This document shows, in pieces, positions 18,636 through 27,008 of a DNA stretch of 64,000 nucleotides. The stretch is from Rhodospirillaceae bacterium (GTDB lineage Bacteria > Pseudomonadota > Alphaproteobacteria > Dongiales > Dongiaceae). The stretch spans positions 744,001 to 808,000 of the forward strand of contig JADJQM010000003.1 of NCBI GenBank assembly GCA_016712715.1, written 5' to 3'. A program made the translations under genes and the position numbers. The notes beneath the pieces were generated by a model. It saw only the letters and a list, made by a program, of their open reading frames with translations, was not told the DNA's origin and searched no databases. Within the stretch, counting starts at the first letter, position 1; each line of letters opens with the position of its first letter.

Positions 18636-19511
18636 TTAGCGGGTGGGGACCGGCGTCTCGCCACTGTAGTCGTAGAAGCCGCGGCCGGCTTTCTTGCCGT
18701 ACCAGCCGGCTTCGACATATTTCACCAGCAGCGGGCACGGGCGGTACTTGCTGTCGGCGAGGCCCTCATAGAGCACCTGCATCACAGCAAGGCACACGTC
18801 GAGGCCGATGAAATCGGCAAGCTCCAGCGGACCCATCGGATGGTTGGCGCCAAGACGCATCGCCGTGTCGATGGCATCCACATTGCCGACACCTTCATAG
18901 AGCGTATAGACCGCCTCGTTGATCATCGGCAGCAGGATGCGGTTGACGATGAAGGCCGGGAAATCTTCCGAGGTCGCCGTGGTCTTGCCGAGCTTTTCGG
19001 CCAAGTCGCGGATCTGGGTGAAGGTATCGTCATCGGTAGCCAAGCCCCGGATCAGCTCGACCAGCTGCATCAGCGGCACCGGGTTCATGAAATGCATGCC
19101 GATGAACTTCTGCGGCCGGTCGGTCGCGGCGGCAAGCCGCGTGATCGAGATCGAGGAGGTGTTCGAGGCGAGCAGCGTCTCGGCTTTGAGATGCGGGCAC
19201 ACGGCGCGCATGATCTCCTTCTTGATCTCTTCCTTCTCGGTCGCGGCTTCGATCACGAAATCGCTGGGGCCGAGATCCTTCAGGGACTGGCTGGTCTTGA
19301 TGCGCTTGATCGCCGCGTCTTCATCGGCCTGGGTGATGAAGCCGCGCTTCACCTGGCGGTTCATGTTGGCGCGGATCGTCTCCAGCGCCTTGTTGAGCTG
19401 CGCCGGGTTGTTGTCGACCATGATGACGTCGAGCTTGGCCAGCGAGCAGACATGGGCGATGCCGTTGCCCATCTGACCCGCACCGATGATGCCGACTGTT
19501 TCGATCGTCAC
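18636..19511 (-). CDS. hbd: 3-hydroxybutyryl-CoA dehydrogenase
   Basis: A 291-residue NAD(P)-dependent dehydrogenase of short-chain 3-hydroxyacyl-CoA. The Rossmann motif GIIGAGQMGNGIA is at residues 7-19, the ASNTSSISIT and MHFMNPVPLM blocks with the catalytic His are near 115-150, and the C-domain has NRILLPMINEAVY and GANHPMGPLELADFIGLD. It probably works in polyhydroxybutyrate or butyryl-CoA metabolism; electrons of a linked acyl-CoA dehydrogenase would go to the ETF encoded next door. Confidence 0.92.
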   Translation of the reverse strand: MTIETVGIIGAGQMGNGIAHVCSLAKLDVIMVDNNPAQLNKALETIRANMNRQVKRGFITQADEDAAIKRIKTSQSLKDLGPSDFVIEAATEKEEIKKEIMRAVCPHLKAETLLASNTSSISITRLAAATDRPQKFIGMHFMNPVPLMQLVELIRGLATDDDTFTQIRDLAEKLGKTTATSEDFPAFIVNRILLPMINEAVYTLYEGVGNVDAIDTAMRLGANHPMGPLELADFIGLDVCLAVMQVLYEGLADSKYRPCPLLVKYVEAGWYGKKAGRGFYDYSGETPVPTR

Positions 19512-19545
19512 GTCTGGACCTCTTCTTTTCGTTGCTCCGGAACAA

Positions 19546-19575
19546 GGCGGCCCGCCGATCTTTCAGCGGGCCGCC
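19546..19575. terminator. Strong GC hairpin between etfA and hbd
   Basis: GGCGGCCCGC and GCGGGCCGCC form a perfect 10-bp stem around a 10-base loop, in the 82-base gap after etfA. Only a weak T-run (TTGTT) follows on the minus strand, so it may terminate or attenuate rather than stop transcription fully. Confidence 0.65.
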
Positions 19576-19593
19576 CGTCCGGTTCGTTTTGGC

Positions 19594-20529
19594 TCACTTG
19601 CCGAGTTCTTTCGCCAGTTCCGGCACCGCCGTGAACAGGTCGGCGACCAGGCCATAATCGGCGACCTGGAAGATCGGCGCGTCTTCATCCTTGTTGATGG
19701 CGACGATGACCTTGCTGTCCTTCATGCCGGCCAGGTGCTGAATGGCACCCGAGATACCGACCGCGACATAGAGGTCCGGCGCCACGATCTTGCCGGTCTG
19801 GCCGACCTGGTAATCGTTGGGCACGAAGCCTGCATCGACCGCCGCGCGCGACGCGCCAACCGCGGCACCCAGCTTGTCGGCCACTTCCTCGAGCATCTTG
19901 AAATTCTCGCCGGACTGCATGCCGCGGCCACCCGAGACCACGATGCGCGCCGAGGTGAGTTCCGGCCGCTCGGTCTTCTGCACTTCCTGGCCCAGAAACT
20001 TCGAGAGACCCGCATCGCCACCCGAGGCGACCTTCTCGATCGCAGCCGAGCCACCGGTTTCGGCAGCGGCGTCAAACGCCGTCGCACGCACGGTGATGAT
20101 CTTGATCTTGTCCGAGGACTGCACCGTGGTCATCGCATTGCCGGCATAGGTCGGGCGCACGAAGGTATCGGCGCTTTCGACCGCGGAGATTTCCGAGATC
20201 TGCTGCACGTCCAGGAGGGCCGAGGCCCGCGGCAGGATGTTCTTGCCGTTGACGGTCGCCGCCGAGAGGATGTGGCTGTAATTGCCGGCCAGGCCCACGA
20301 TCAGCTTGGCGACGTTTTCGGCGAGCGCATGGCCGTAGATCGCGTCGTCGGCCAGCAGCACCTTGGAAACGCCGGCCACCTTGGCGGCGGCGTCCGCAGC
20401 GCCCTGCGCACCGGCGCCGGCCACCAGGATATGAATGTCGCCGCCGATCACTTTAGCGGCGGTAACGGCATGCAAGGTCGCCGATTTCAGCGACGCGTTG
20501 TCATGCTCGGCAAGGACGAGAATGCTCAT
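19594..20529 (-). CDS. etfA: Electron transfer flavoprotein subunit alpha
   Basis: A 311-residue ETF alpha subunit. The N-terminal domain starts MSILVLAEHDN; the FAD-binding C-terminal domain has SGGRGMQSGENF near 208-219, GASRAAVDAGF, GQTGKIVAPDLYVAVGISGAIQH near 253-275, and NKDEDAPIFQVADYGLV. It carries FAD and passes electrons from acyl-CoA dehydrogenases to ETF-quinone oxidoreductase. The start at 20529 matches the family; ten upstream codons in frame are not needed. It follows etfB by 10 bases. Confidence 0.95.
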   Translation of the reverse strand: MSILVLAEHDNASLKSATLHAVTAAKVIGGDIHILVAGAGAQGAADAAAKVAGVSKVLLADDAIYGHALAENVAKLIVGLAGNYSHILSAATVNGKNILPRASALLDVQQISEISAVESADTFVRPTYAGNAMTTVQSSDKIKIITVRATAFDAAAETGGSAAIEKVASGGDAGLSKFLGQEVQKTERPELTSARIVVSGGRGMQSGENFKMLEEVADKLGAAVGASRAAVDAGFVPNDYQVGQTGKIVAPDLYVAVGISGAIQHLAGMKDSKVIVAINKDEDAPIFQVADYGLVADLFTAVPELAKELGK

Positions 20530-20539
20530 GGATTGATCC

Positions 20540-21292
20540 TCAGATGACTTTTGCTTCATTCTTCAGCTTGTCGACCAGCTCAGCGACCGACTTGACCTTG
20601 ATGCCGGCGGAGCGCTTGGGCGGCTCGGCAACTTTCAGGGTCTTCACACGCGGGGTGGGGTCGACGCCGAGCTGCTCCGGGGTCAGCGCATCAATCGGCT
20701 TCTTCTTCGCCTTCATGATGTTGGGCAAGCTTGCATAGCGCGGTTCGTTCAAGCGGAGGTCGGTGGTCATGACGAAGGGCGTCTTGACCTCGATCGTCTC
20801 CAGCCCGCCATCGACTTCGCGCGTCACATTGGCGGTGTTGTTGTCGTTCAAGACCAGCTTCGAGGCGAAGGTCGCCTGCGGCCAGCCGAGCAGCGCCGAA
20901 AGCATCTGACCGGTCTGGTTGGCGTCGTCGTCGATCGCCTGCTTGCCGAGAATGACCAGACCCGGCTGTTCCTTGTCGACCACGGCCTTCAAGAGCTTGG
21001 CGACCGCGAGAGGCTGCAGTTCGACATCGGTCTGCACATGGATGCCGCGATCGGCGCCCATGGCGAGCGCCGTGCGGATGGTCTCGGCGCATTGCGCATT
21101 GCCCAGCGAGACAGCGACGATTTCCGTCACCTTGCCGGCTTCCTTGAGGCGGACAGCCTCCTCGGTCGCGATTTCGCAGAAGGGATTCATGGACATCTTG
21201 ACGTTCTGGGTTTCGACGCCCGTGCCGTCCGCTTTGACGCGAACCTTCACATTGGCATCGATCACCCGCTTAACAGCGACGAGGACTTTCAT
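20540..21292 (-). CDS. etfB: Electron transfer flavoprotein subunit beta
   Basis: A 250-residue ETF beta subunit. MKVLVAVKRVIDANVKVRVK opens the domain, NPFCEIATEEAVRLKE and ALAMGADRGIHV follow, then GKQAIDDDANQTGQMLSALLGW near 120-141 (AMP-binding) and the C-terminal recognition loop RYASLPNIMKAKKKP. Start set at 21292 because the family begins there; the longer frame upstream lacks homology. Lies just upstream of etfA. Confidence 0.95.
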   Translation of the reverse strand: MKVLVAVKRVIDANVKVRVKADGTGVETQNVKMSMNPFCEIATEEAVRLKEAGKVTEIVAVSLGNAQCAETIRTALAMGADRGIHVQTDVELQPLAVAKLLKAVVDKEQPGLVILGKQAIDDDANQTGQMLSALLGWPQATFASKLVLNDNNTANVTREVDGGLETIEVKTPFVMTTDLRLNEPRYASLPNIMKAKKKPIDALTPEQLGVDPTPRVKTLKVAEPPKRSAGIKVKSVAELVDKLKNEAKVI

Positions 21293-21641
21293 CTTCAAGG
21301 ACCCGGATGAGACAGTGTTTGAACAACTGTGGTTGCAACGGCCGATACCCCCGCACACCGCTTTAATACGGCCGCGAGGCAGCAAATTTCGCATGCGCAA
21401 AATAGGGGCATGGCATCTTTGTGTCAACGTGGCGAGGGAACTCGCCAAGAAACGTCAGCCTTGCGCTTAATTGCGCAATATCAAGCACTTCACAGCAATG
21501 CCGCGGACCCGATTAACCACAATCCGCGAGCGCCTCGGCCAGCTGCATGCAGCTTCCTTGGGCAATCGCTGCCAGGATTTTGGGCAATCCGGCGCCATTT
21601 GAGAGCGAGTCTCCCGCACCTGCTTTGGTGCTTTTGCCGCT
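21293..21641. other. 349-base gap between etfB and the adenosyltransferase gene
   Basis: Both neighbours read on the minus strand, so the etfBA promoter should lie here, probably within 21300-21480. A short GCACC-TGCTTT-GGTGC hairpin at about 21617-21632 is followed by TTTT on the plus strand, the wrong orientation for either gene. No RNA gene or coding frame with a recognisable product was seen. Confidence 0.5.
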
Positions 21642-22202
21642 CTATCGGTTTTTCCCCGGCACCCACAGCACATCCGCCTTCCCCTTGTCATTGACGTAGC
21701 GCGCCATGACAAAAAGGAGGTCGGAGAGCCGGTTGATGTAGCGCAGACCCGCCGGATTGACGGTTTCCACATCCATGAGCGCCGTGATCTCGCGCTCGGC
21801 GCGCCTCGCTATCGTGCGCGCAAGATGGAGATAGGCCGCAGCCGGCGTGCCGCCGGAGAGCACGAAGCTTTTCAGCGGCTGCAATTCGGCATTCAGCCGG
21901 TCGATCTCCTGCTCCAGCCGCTCGACCTGCGCCTCGACCACACGCAAGGGCGGATAGTCTGTTGGATCCTCCGGCTGGCAGAGATCGGCCCCAAGATCGA
22001 ACAGATCGTTCTGGATCCGGTTCAGCATTGCATCGATGTCGTCACGGGTATGAAGCCGCGCCACGCCGATCGCGGCATTGGCCTCATCGACCGTGCCATA
22101 GGCACTGACGCGCAGGTCATGCTTCTTCACCCGCTTGCCGGAGCCCAGCGAGGTCGAGCCCTTGTCGCCGCCCTTGGTATAAATGCGCGTGAGCTGGACC
22201 AT
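21642..22202 (-). CDS. Cob(I)yrinic acid a,c-diamide adenosyltransferase (PduO/MMAB type)
   Basis: A 186-residue corrinoid adenosyltransferase. The ATP-binding motif TRIYTKGGDKGSTSLGSGKRV lies at residues 5-25 and the corrinoid/dimer region has YGTVDEANAAIG, FVLSGGTPAAAYLHLARTIARRAER near 132-156 and YINRLSDLLFVMARY. It attaches the adenosyl group to cob(I)alamin. Start at 22202 chosen because MVQLTRIYT is the family start; the frame upstream overlaps the small membrane protein gene. Confidence 0.93.
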   Translation of the reverse strand: MVQLTRIYTKGGDKGSTSLGSGKRVKKHDLRVSAYGTVDEANAAIGVARLHTRDDIDAMLNRIQNDLFDLGADLCQPEDPTDYPPLRVVEAQVERLEQEIDRLNAELQPLKSFVLSGGTPAAAYLHLARTIARRAEREITALMDVETVNPAGLRYINRLSDLLFVMARYVNDKGKADVLWVPGKNR

Positions 22203-22207
22203 GGCGG

Positions 22208-22399
22208 CTAGCGTGCCATCAGATAGAGCACCAGCAAGGCGACGGCCCCGGCCTGGAACACGACGCGGTAGCGCATCAGCTTGTTGCTGTTGTTCTTGTT
22301 GAATGTGCCGCCCTTGCCCATGTTGAAGACGCCGACCAGCAGCGACCCCAAGGCGAGGATCATGAAGATGATGAGGAGGATGAGGAGAATGTTTGTCAT
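22208..22399 (-). CDS. Twin-transmembrane-helix small protein
   Basis: A 63-residue protein with two hydrophobic helices (residues about 3-26 and 46-62) around a short polar hairpin GKGGTFNKNNSNKLMRYR. This fits the alphaproteobacterial twin transmembrane helix small protein family, whose function is unknown and which resembles HIG1-like proteins. It is normally found beside the PduO-type adenosyltransferase and ETF genes, as here. Confidence 0.82.
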   Translation of the reverse strand: MTNILLILLIIFMILALGSLLVGVFNMGKGGTFNKNNSNKLMRYRVVFQAGAVALLVLYLMAR

Positions 22400-22505
22400 G
22401 TTCCGATGATAGCGGCGTGATAGCTGCCGCGCTAGAGTGAAGGGGAAGCACCCCGGAAATGGGGTCTGGGCACAACACCCTACGGGACCCACAAGGAAAC
22501 GGACC

Positions 22506-23339
22506 ATGCGACGTATAGTCCTGCCGGACGGCAGCAGCATTCCCGCGATCGGCCAGGGCACCTGGCGCATGGGCGAGAAGCCCGCGCAGCGAGAGGCGGA
22601 AGTCTCGGCCCTCCAGGCCGGCATCGATCTCGGCCTGACGCTCATCGACACCGCCGAGATGTACGGTGATGGCGGCGCCGAGGTGGTGGTGGGCGAGGCC
22701 ATCCAGGGCCGCCGCGACCAGGTCTATCTAGTGAGCAAGGTGCTTCCCAGCAATGCAAGCTTTGCTGGGACCGTGGCCGCCTGCGAGCGGAGCCTCAAGC
22801 GATTGCAGACCGACCGGCTCGATCTCTATCTGCTCCACTGGCGCGGTGGCGATCCCTTGGCCGAGACGTTGAAGGCGTTTCTGCACCTCCAGGCACAGGG
22901 CAAGATCAAGAGCTTCGGCGTCAGCAATTTCGACAGCAACGACATGAAGCAATGGCTGGCGATCTCGGGTGCCGCCGCGACGCAGACCAACCAGATCCTC
23001 TACAATGTCGGCGTGCGCGGGCCCGAGCATGATCTCGTGCCCCTGATGACCCGGCACGGCATCGCCCTCATGGCCTATTGCCCTCTGGCGCAAGGCGATG
23101 TGACGGCGTTCGCGAAGCTGCAGCCCATCGCCGCCCGCCATGAGGCGACCGTGGCGCAGGTGATGCTGGCCTGGGCGACGCGCCACAAGCTGAGCTTTGC
23201 CGTGCCGAAAAGCAGCCATGTGGCACGTCTCAAGGAAAACGCCGCCGCCATGGACCTTCGCCTCACCCCAGAGGACTTGGCCGAGATCGACGCCGCCTTT
23301 CCGGCTCCGAAGAAGGCGGTGCCGCTGGAGATGATATGA
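22506..23339 (+). CDS. Aldo/keto reductase
   Basis: A 277-residue NAD(P)H-dependent aldo/keto reductase. The tetrad is visible: Asp and Tyr in LIDTAEMYGDG near residues 47-57, Lys in YLVSKVLP near 75-82, His in YLLHWRGGD near 109-117. SNFDSNDM and the C-terminal VPKSSHVARLKENAAAMD carry cofactor contacts. The start at 22506 follows AAGGAAAC at a good spacing; the frame is open 23 codons earlier without homology. Natural substrate unknown. Its 3' end runs into a dispersed repeat. Confidence 0.9.
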   Translation: MRRIVLPDGSSIPAIGQGTWRMGEKPAQREAEVSALQAGIDLGLTLIDTAEMYGDGGAEVVVGEAIQGRRDQVYLVSKVLPSNASFAGTVAACERSLKRLQTDRLDLYLLHWRGGDPLAETLKAFLHLQAQGKIKSFGVSNFDSNDMKQWLAISGAAATQTNQILYNVGVRGPEHDLVPLMTRHGIALMAYCPLAQGDVTAFAKLQPIAARHEATVAQVMLAWATRHKLSFAVPKSSHVARLKENAAAMDLRLTPEDLAEIDAAFPAPKKAVPLEMI

Positions 23340-23342
23340 AGC

Positions 23343-23513
23343 GCCCCCCTCACCCCAACCCCTCTCCCGCGAGGGGAGAGGGGCTTGGTGCGTCGTCGGC
23401 AGTAGTCTTTGGTCGCCGCGAGTCTATTGTTTCCGCAAAATCCTCATCCCCTCTCCCCCTGTCGGCGAAGGCCGACATTCGTCGGCGGGCGGGAGAGGGT
23501 CAGGGTGAGGGGG
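23343..23513. repeat. C-rich/G-rich palindromic repeat, with inserted GTCGGCGAAGGCCGAC-type arm
   Basis: CCCTCACCCCAACCCCTCTCCC at the left and GGGAGAGGGTCAGGGTGAGGG at the right mirror each other, with inner hairpins CGCGAGGGGAGAGGGG and GTCGGCGAAGGCCGACATTCGTCGGCGG. The same arm design occurs at 6888-7002 and 63296-63440. It fills the gap between the aldo/keto reductase and the acetyltransferase gene. Confidence 0.8.
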
Positions 23514-23521
23514 AGCAACTG

Positions 23522-24022
23522 ATGGCAGAAGCCACTTTCACCCTCCGCCCCGCCCGCGACGATGAGCGCGCGCTCCTCGACGACATCTGCTACCGCTCCA
23601 AAGCGCATTGGGGCTACGACGCGGCCTTCATGGCAAGTGTGCGGGATCAGATCCGCGTCCAACCCGACGCCATCAGGTTTGGCCGCGTCTGGGTGGCCGT
23701 CGACAATGCCGACCGGCCGCTGGGCGTGGTCGAGGTGGACCCCCTCGACGCGGCCAGCGCCGATCTGACGCTGCTCTTCGTCGCCCCGGAAAATCTCCGC
23801 CGCGGCATCGGCCGCGCCCTCTATGACAAGGCCCGGGCGCTTGCGCGGCAATTGGGGGCCTGCGAACTCCTGATCGACTCAGATCCGCAAGCCGCCACCT
23901 TCTACGCGTCCATGGGCGCCACCAGGATCGGTGCGGAACCCACCGGCTATCAAGGAAGATTGCTGCCGAAGTTCAGCGCGCCGATCGCAGCCCAAGCCCC
24001 ATCGCCACCCCTTACCCGTTGA
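23522..24022 (+). CDS. GNAT family N-acetyltransferase
   Basis: A 166-residue GNAT enzyme. FTLRPARDDERALLDDICYRS opens the fold, LTLLFVAPENLRRGIGRALYDKA near 80-103 carries the acetyl-CoA loop, and SDPQAATFYASMGATRIGA is the C-terminal motif. The ATG at 23522 was chosen because upstream codons in the frame lie within a repeat; the repeat's own GAGGGGGAG end supplies the purine-rich ribosome site. Substrate unknown. Its last 11 bases overlap the convergent MCP gene. Confidence 0.85.
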   Translation: MAEATFTLRPARDDERALLDDICYRSKAHWGYDAAFMASVRDQIRVQPDAIRFGRVWVAVDNADRPLGVVEVDPLDAASADLTLLFVAPENLRRGIGRALYDKARALARQLGACELLIDSDPQAATFYASMGATRIGAEPTGYQGRLLPKFSAPIAAQAPSPPLTR

Positions 24023-25322
24023 TCGATTTCAGGAAGGCCGCCACCTCGGTCTGCAGCACCTCGACCTGAGCGTTGATCTGGCCGGACACATCCTTGACGC
24101 GCGAAGCCGATTTGCCGGTATCCAGCGCCGCCTCGGTGATGCCGACAATGTTGGCCGATACCTCGGTCGTGCCGGCCGACGCCTGCTGGACGTTGCGCGC
24201 GATTTCCTGGGTCGCCGCACCCTGCTCTTCCATCGCCGAGGCAATGCCCGTCGATATCTCGCTCATCTGGCTGATCGTCTGCCCGATATGCTGCACGGCC
24301 TCGACCGATTCACTGGTCGCGCGCTGCATCTCCGTGATGTTCGAGCTGATTTCCTCGGTTGCCTTGGCCGTCTGGGTCGCGAGATTCTTGACCTCCGATG
24401 CCACCACGGCGAAGCCCTTGCCCATCTCGCCGGCCCTCGCTGCCTCGATCGTGGCATTCAAAGCCAGCAGATTGGTCTGGCTGGCGATATCGCTGATCAG
24501 CCTGACCACGTCGCCGATCCGCTGCGCCGCGACGGACAGCATCTGAATCTGCTTGTTGGTCTGCTGCGCCTCGTCGACACCCTGATGGGTGATGGTCATC
24601 GATTGCGTCACCTGGCGGCTGATCTCGGCAATCGAGGAGGAGAGTTCCTCGGCGGCGCTGGCAACTGTCTGCACATTGACCGATGCCTCTTCCGACGCCG
24701 CGGCGACGACCGTCGATTGCTGGCTGGTTTCTTCGGCGGCACTCGACAGGGTCTGGGCATCGACCGCCAGTTCCGTGGATGCTGCTGTCAGGATCCGCAC
24801 CACCTCATCCATCTTGGAACCGAAACTCTGGGCGAACTTCGCCAGGTCCCGGACGCGCTGGTCCATCGATGCCGTGCCGGCATTGATGGTTTCGGCGCCA
24901 TTCTTGAACGCTCCCGGCAGGCCCCTGGTCAGCACCTTGCGGAAGGTCTTGCCCTGGCTCGCATATTCCATGGACGCCGCAGATTCGCGCACGAACGCAT
25001 CGACGATATCGAGCATGTTGTCGGTGTTCGCCTGCAAGGCGCCGATCTCCCCGCCATCGCGCGGTGCGAGGATGCGGGCTTCGAGATTGCCGTGAAAGGC
25101 ATTCTGGCAGACGCGCACGGCATCATTGATCCCGAGGCGTGCCCGGCGCAGCCACCAGATGGCAAGGACCGCCAACACCGCGACGAGGGAAAATTCACCG
25201 GCGGTGATCCAGATGTCAAATTGCGCATCCAGCAGAAAATGCAGCAGCGAGGCGAGCACGACCGTGGCGACCAGTCCGGCAACGGCGCCGATGGCTTTAG
25301 AGAGAGAAGACAAATTCGTCAT
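24012..25322 (-). CDS. Methyl-accepting chemotaxis protein (short sensor)
   Basis: A 436-residue transducer. Two membrane helices lie at about residues 8-30 and 37-58 with almost no periplasmic loop, then a HAMP-like linker region and a long signalling domain whose hairpin tip is NLLALNATIEAARAGEMGKGFAVVA-type near residues 285-310. It lacks its own ligand domain. The PAS gene immediately upstream overlaps it by 26 bases, so the two probably form a split Aer-like energy or redox sensor. Confidence 0.9.
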   Translation of the reverse strand: MTNLSSLSKAIGAVAGLVATVVLASLLHFLLDAQFDIWITAGEFSLVAVLAVLAIWWLRRARLGINDAVRVCQNAFHGNLEARILAPRDGGEIGALQANTDNMLDIVDAFVRESAASMEYASQGKTFRKVLTRGLPGAFKNGAETINAGTASMDQRVRDLAKFAQSFGSKMDEVVRILTAASTELAVDAQTLSSAAEETSQQSTVVAAASEEASVNVQTVASAAEELSSSIAEISRQVTQSMTITHQGVDEAQQTNKQIQMLSVAAQRIGDVVRLISDIASQTNLLALNATIEAARAGEMGKGFAVVASEVKNLATQTAKATEEISSNITEMQRATSESVEAVQHIGQTISQMSEISTGIASAMEEQGAATQEIARNVQQASAGTTEVSANIVGITEAALDTGKSASRVKDVSGQINAQVEVLQTEVAAFLKSING

Positions 25323-25821
25323 AGTCGAGCCCCTTCCCTTGCAACATGTTCATCAGCATGTCGTGGCCGCGCAGCATGCCGTCCTTGCGGTTGTCATGAC
25401 GGTTTTCTTCCGCCAGCAGGTCGGCATAGATGGGCTTGATCTTGTCCAGTTGCGCCTTGTCGGGTTTACGCCGGTTGGAATGGAAGCCGAGGACGTTCCG
25501 GTTGGCGTCGAAGGTCGGTGTGACATGGGCAAAGACCCAATAGTGATCGCCGTCCCGCGCGATGTTGACGATATAGGCGAACAATTCCTTCTTCGTCTGG
25601 ATGGTGTCCCACAGCAGCTTGAAGACGCAGCGTGGCATGTCGGGATGCCGGATCAGGCTGTGGGGTGCGCCGATCACCTCGGCTCGGGGAAACTTTGCAA
25701 GCCGCAGGAAGACATCGTTGGCATAAGCGATCCGCCCTTTGAGGTCGGTCTTGCTGACGATCAGCTCCTCTTCGTCATAAGGGCATTCGATACCGGTCGG
25801 CCGCACTGCAGATCCCGCCAT
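25297..25821 (-). CDS. PAS-domain protein, Aer-like sensor half
   Basis: A 174-residue soluble PAS protein. The PAS fold reads EELIVSKTDLKGRIAYANDVFLRLAKF near 18-44, GAPHSLIRHPDMPRCVFKLLWDTIQ near 51-75, and GDHYWVFAHVTPTFDANRNVLGFHSNRRKP near 89-118, closely following the Aer/PAS pattern (NIIRHPDMP). That domain binds FAD in Aer. The start at 25821 follows AGGAGG with ideal spacing. It overlaps the MCP start, implying coupled translation and joint function. Confidence 0.88.
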   Translation of the reverse strand: MAGSAVRPTGIECPYDEEELIVSKTDLKGRIAYANDVFLRLAKFPRAEVIGAPHSLIRHPDMPRCVFKLLWDTIQTKKELFAYIVNIARDGDHYWVFAHVTPTFDANRNVLGFHSNRRKPDKAQLDKIKPIYADLLAEENRHDNRKDGMLRGHDMLMNMLQGKGLDYDEFVFSL

Positions 25822-26227
25822 GATCCCGCCTCCTGGAATGCTTCCAAAATTGGTACTGTCCAAGAATTTAGGTCTCAATTTATGTAAATATACTTAAGTA
25901 CGACATCCTACTTAGGTCGCGGATTCATTTAGGAAAAATAGGGCGAGAGTCAGGAATAATCTCCGCCTCCAACACAAATATTCGGATAAATTTCTCAAGA
26001 GAGAGGCTGAAGGCGGGCCGGAGCCAAGCTCGTTCCTTAAACCACCTTCCCCGGATGGCGTATCCTCTTGGAGTCGAAGGAGACCGAGCGCCGTCAGCCA
26101 CGGCATGATCCAACCCCCAGCAATTGGACATCCGCCTGCAAACCTGCCAAAGGGGGGCTCCGCGGCGGCGCCCATGCAGCCGTGAAAAATCGCGCGACCT
26201 CTGGTTCCATTCATCGAGAGACCCGGA
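25822..26227. other. 406-base gap, promoter region of the PAS-MCP pair
   Basis: 25850-25990 is much A/T-richer than average and should hold the minus-strand promoter of the PAS-MCP pair. 26020-26060 carries GCCAAGCTCGTTCCTTAAACCACC, a relative of the right flank of the repeat at 30516. No gene was recognised in either strand. Confidence 0.5.
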
Positions 26228-26730
26228 ATGCTTTTGGAGGCAACGGAATCCTGCTTCGCGGCCCTTGTCATCGGACAGGCGCCGCCAGGATTTTCACTGG
26301 CCGAGGGTGGCATCGACTCGCCGGAGACGATGGCGATGTTGCGCGATCTTGCACAGAGCCTTCGCGGGACGTCGGGACCAGCGGCCTGGATGATCGTCGA
26401 AGCGGGCGAGATCGTCGGCCTCATATCCCTCGTCAAACTGCCGACGCGGGATGGCGAGATTGAAATCGGATACGGCGTCGCCGCCTCGCGGCGCGGGCGC
26501 GGGATCGCGTCGCGGGCCCTTGCCGACTTCCTGATTCTGGCCGGCCAGAACTCTGCCGTGACAGCCGTTCTTGCGGAAACATCTGTCTCGAACCGACCAT
26601 CACGGCGGGCCTTGGAACAAATGCCTTCCGTCGTTATGCCGGCCGTGTCGACGCGGCGGATGGCGAACTCGATTGCTGGCGACATGCCTTCGACCACCAA
26701 CCCGAAACAAGCCTGCCTGAAACAAGGTAG
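26228..26730 (+). pseudogene. GNAT family N-acetyltransferase, frameshifted near its C-terminus
   Basis: Codons from 26228 encode a RimJ/RimL-type GNAT: GEIEIGYGVAASRRGRGIASRALADF carries the acetyl-CoA loop and AVLAETSVSNRPSRRALE precedes the usual 'ALEKxGF' motif. There the frame fails: one A seems missing in the run at about 26618-26621. In the shifted frame the protein continues NAFRRYAGRVDAADGELD and ends at TAG 26728-26730, giving the normal length of about 167 residues. Left in the original frame, translation would run on into a repeat. A homopolymer sequencing error or a recent mutation would both fit. Confidence 0.75.
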
Positions 26731-26782
26731 GCCGAAACAAGATAGGCGAGCCTTACGCTGCGTGAAGTGCTTGCTGTGTTGT

Positions 26783-26950
26783 GAGAGAGCGGGACTGAGC
26801 GCAACCCCCCTCCCCCCTGAAGGTGGGAGGAGTTCAGAGCGAGGTGGCCGCAGCGAACTCAAGCAGAAAGCCCTCCCACCTTCAGGGGGGAGGGTTGGGT
26901 GGGGGGCCGGGGCCAAACGGGCTCCCTCAATCCACCCTCAGCGAACGCCC
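26783..26950. repeat. Left copy of a long direct repeat flanking the restriction-modification gene
   Basis: Begins GAGAGAGCGGGACTGAGCGC, contains CTCCCCCCTGAAGGTGGGAGG, then AGAGCGAGGTGGCCGCAGCG, and the reversed arm CCTCCCACCTTCAGGGGGGAGG. The copy at 30516-30690 is nearly identical over about 150 bases and in the same orientation. The inner arms form an inverted repeat of about 20 bases. Confidence 0.85.
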
Positions 26951-27008
26951 CCCACCAACCCCAACACGACGCCCAATTCCCGGTTGAACCCCAATCCCCC
27001 ACGCGCCA

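Noticed and set aside
21617..21636. Intrinsic terminator in the etfB-adenosyltransferase gap
   Set aside because: The short hairpin has its T-run on the plus strand, but both neighbouring genes are on the minus strand.
26035..26105. Second possible tail remnant of an FAD-oxidase
   Set aside because: AAACCACCTTCCCCGGAT and a few following bases resemble the oxidase tail, but the reading needs frame changes and the match is short; it may only be the repeat-associated flank. Kept as a note, not as a feature.
25912..26916. A 334-codon minus-strand frame opposite the GNAT gene
   Set aside because: Low-complexity composition and running into the repeat; the GNAT motifs lie on the plus strand.
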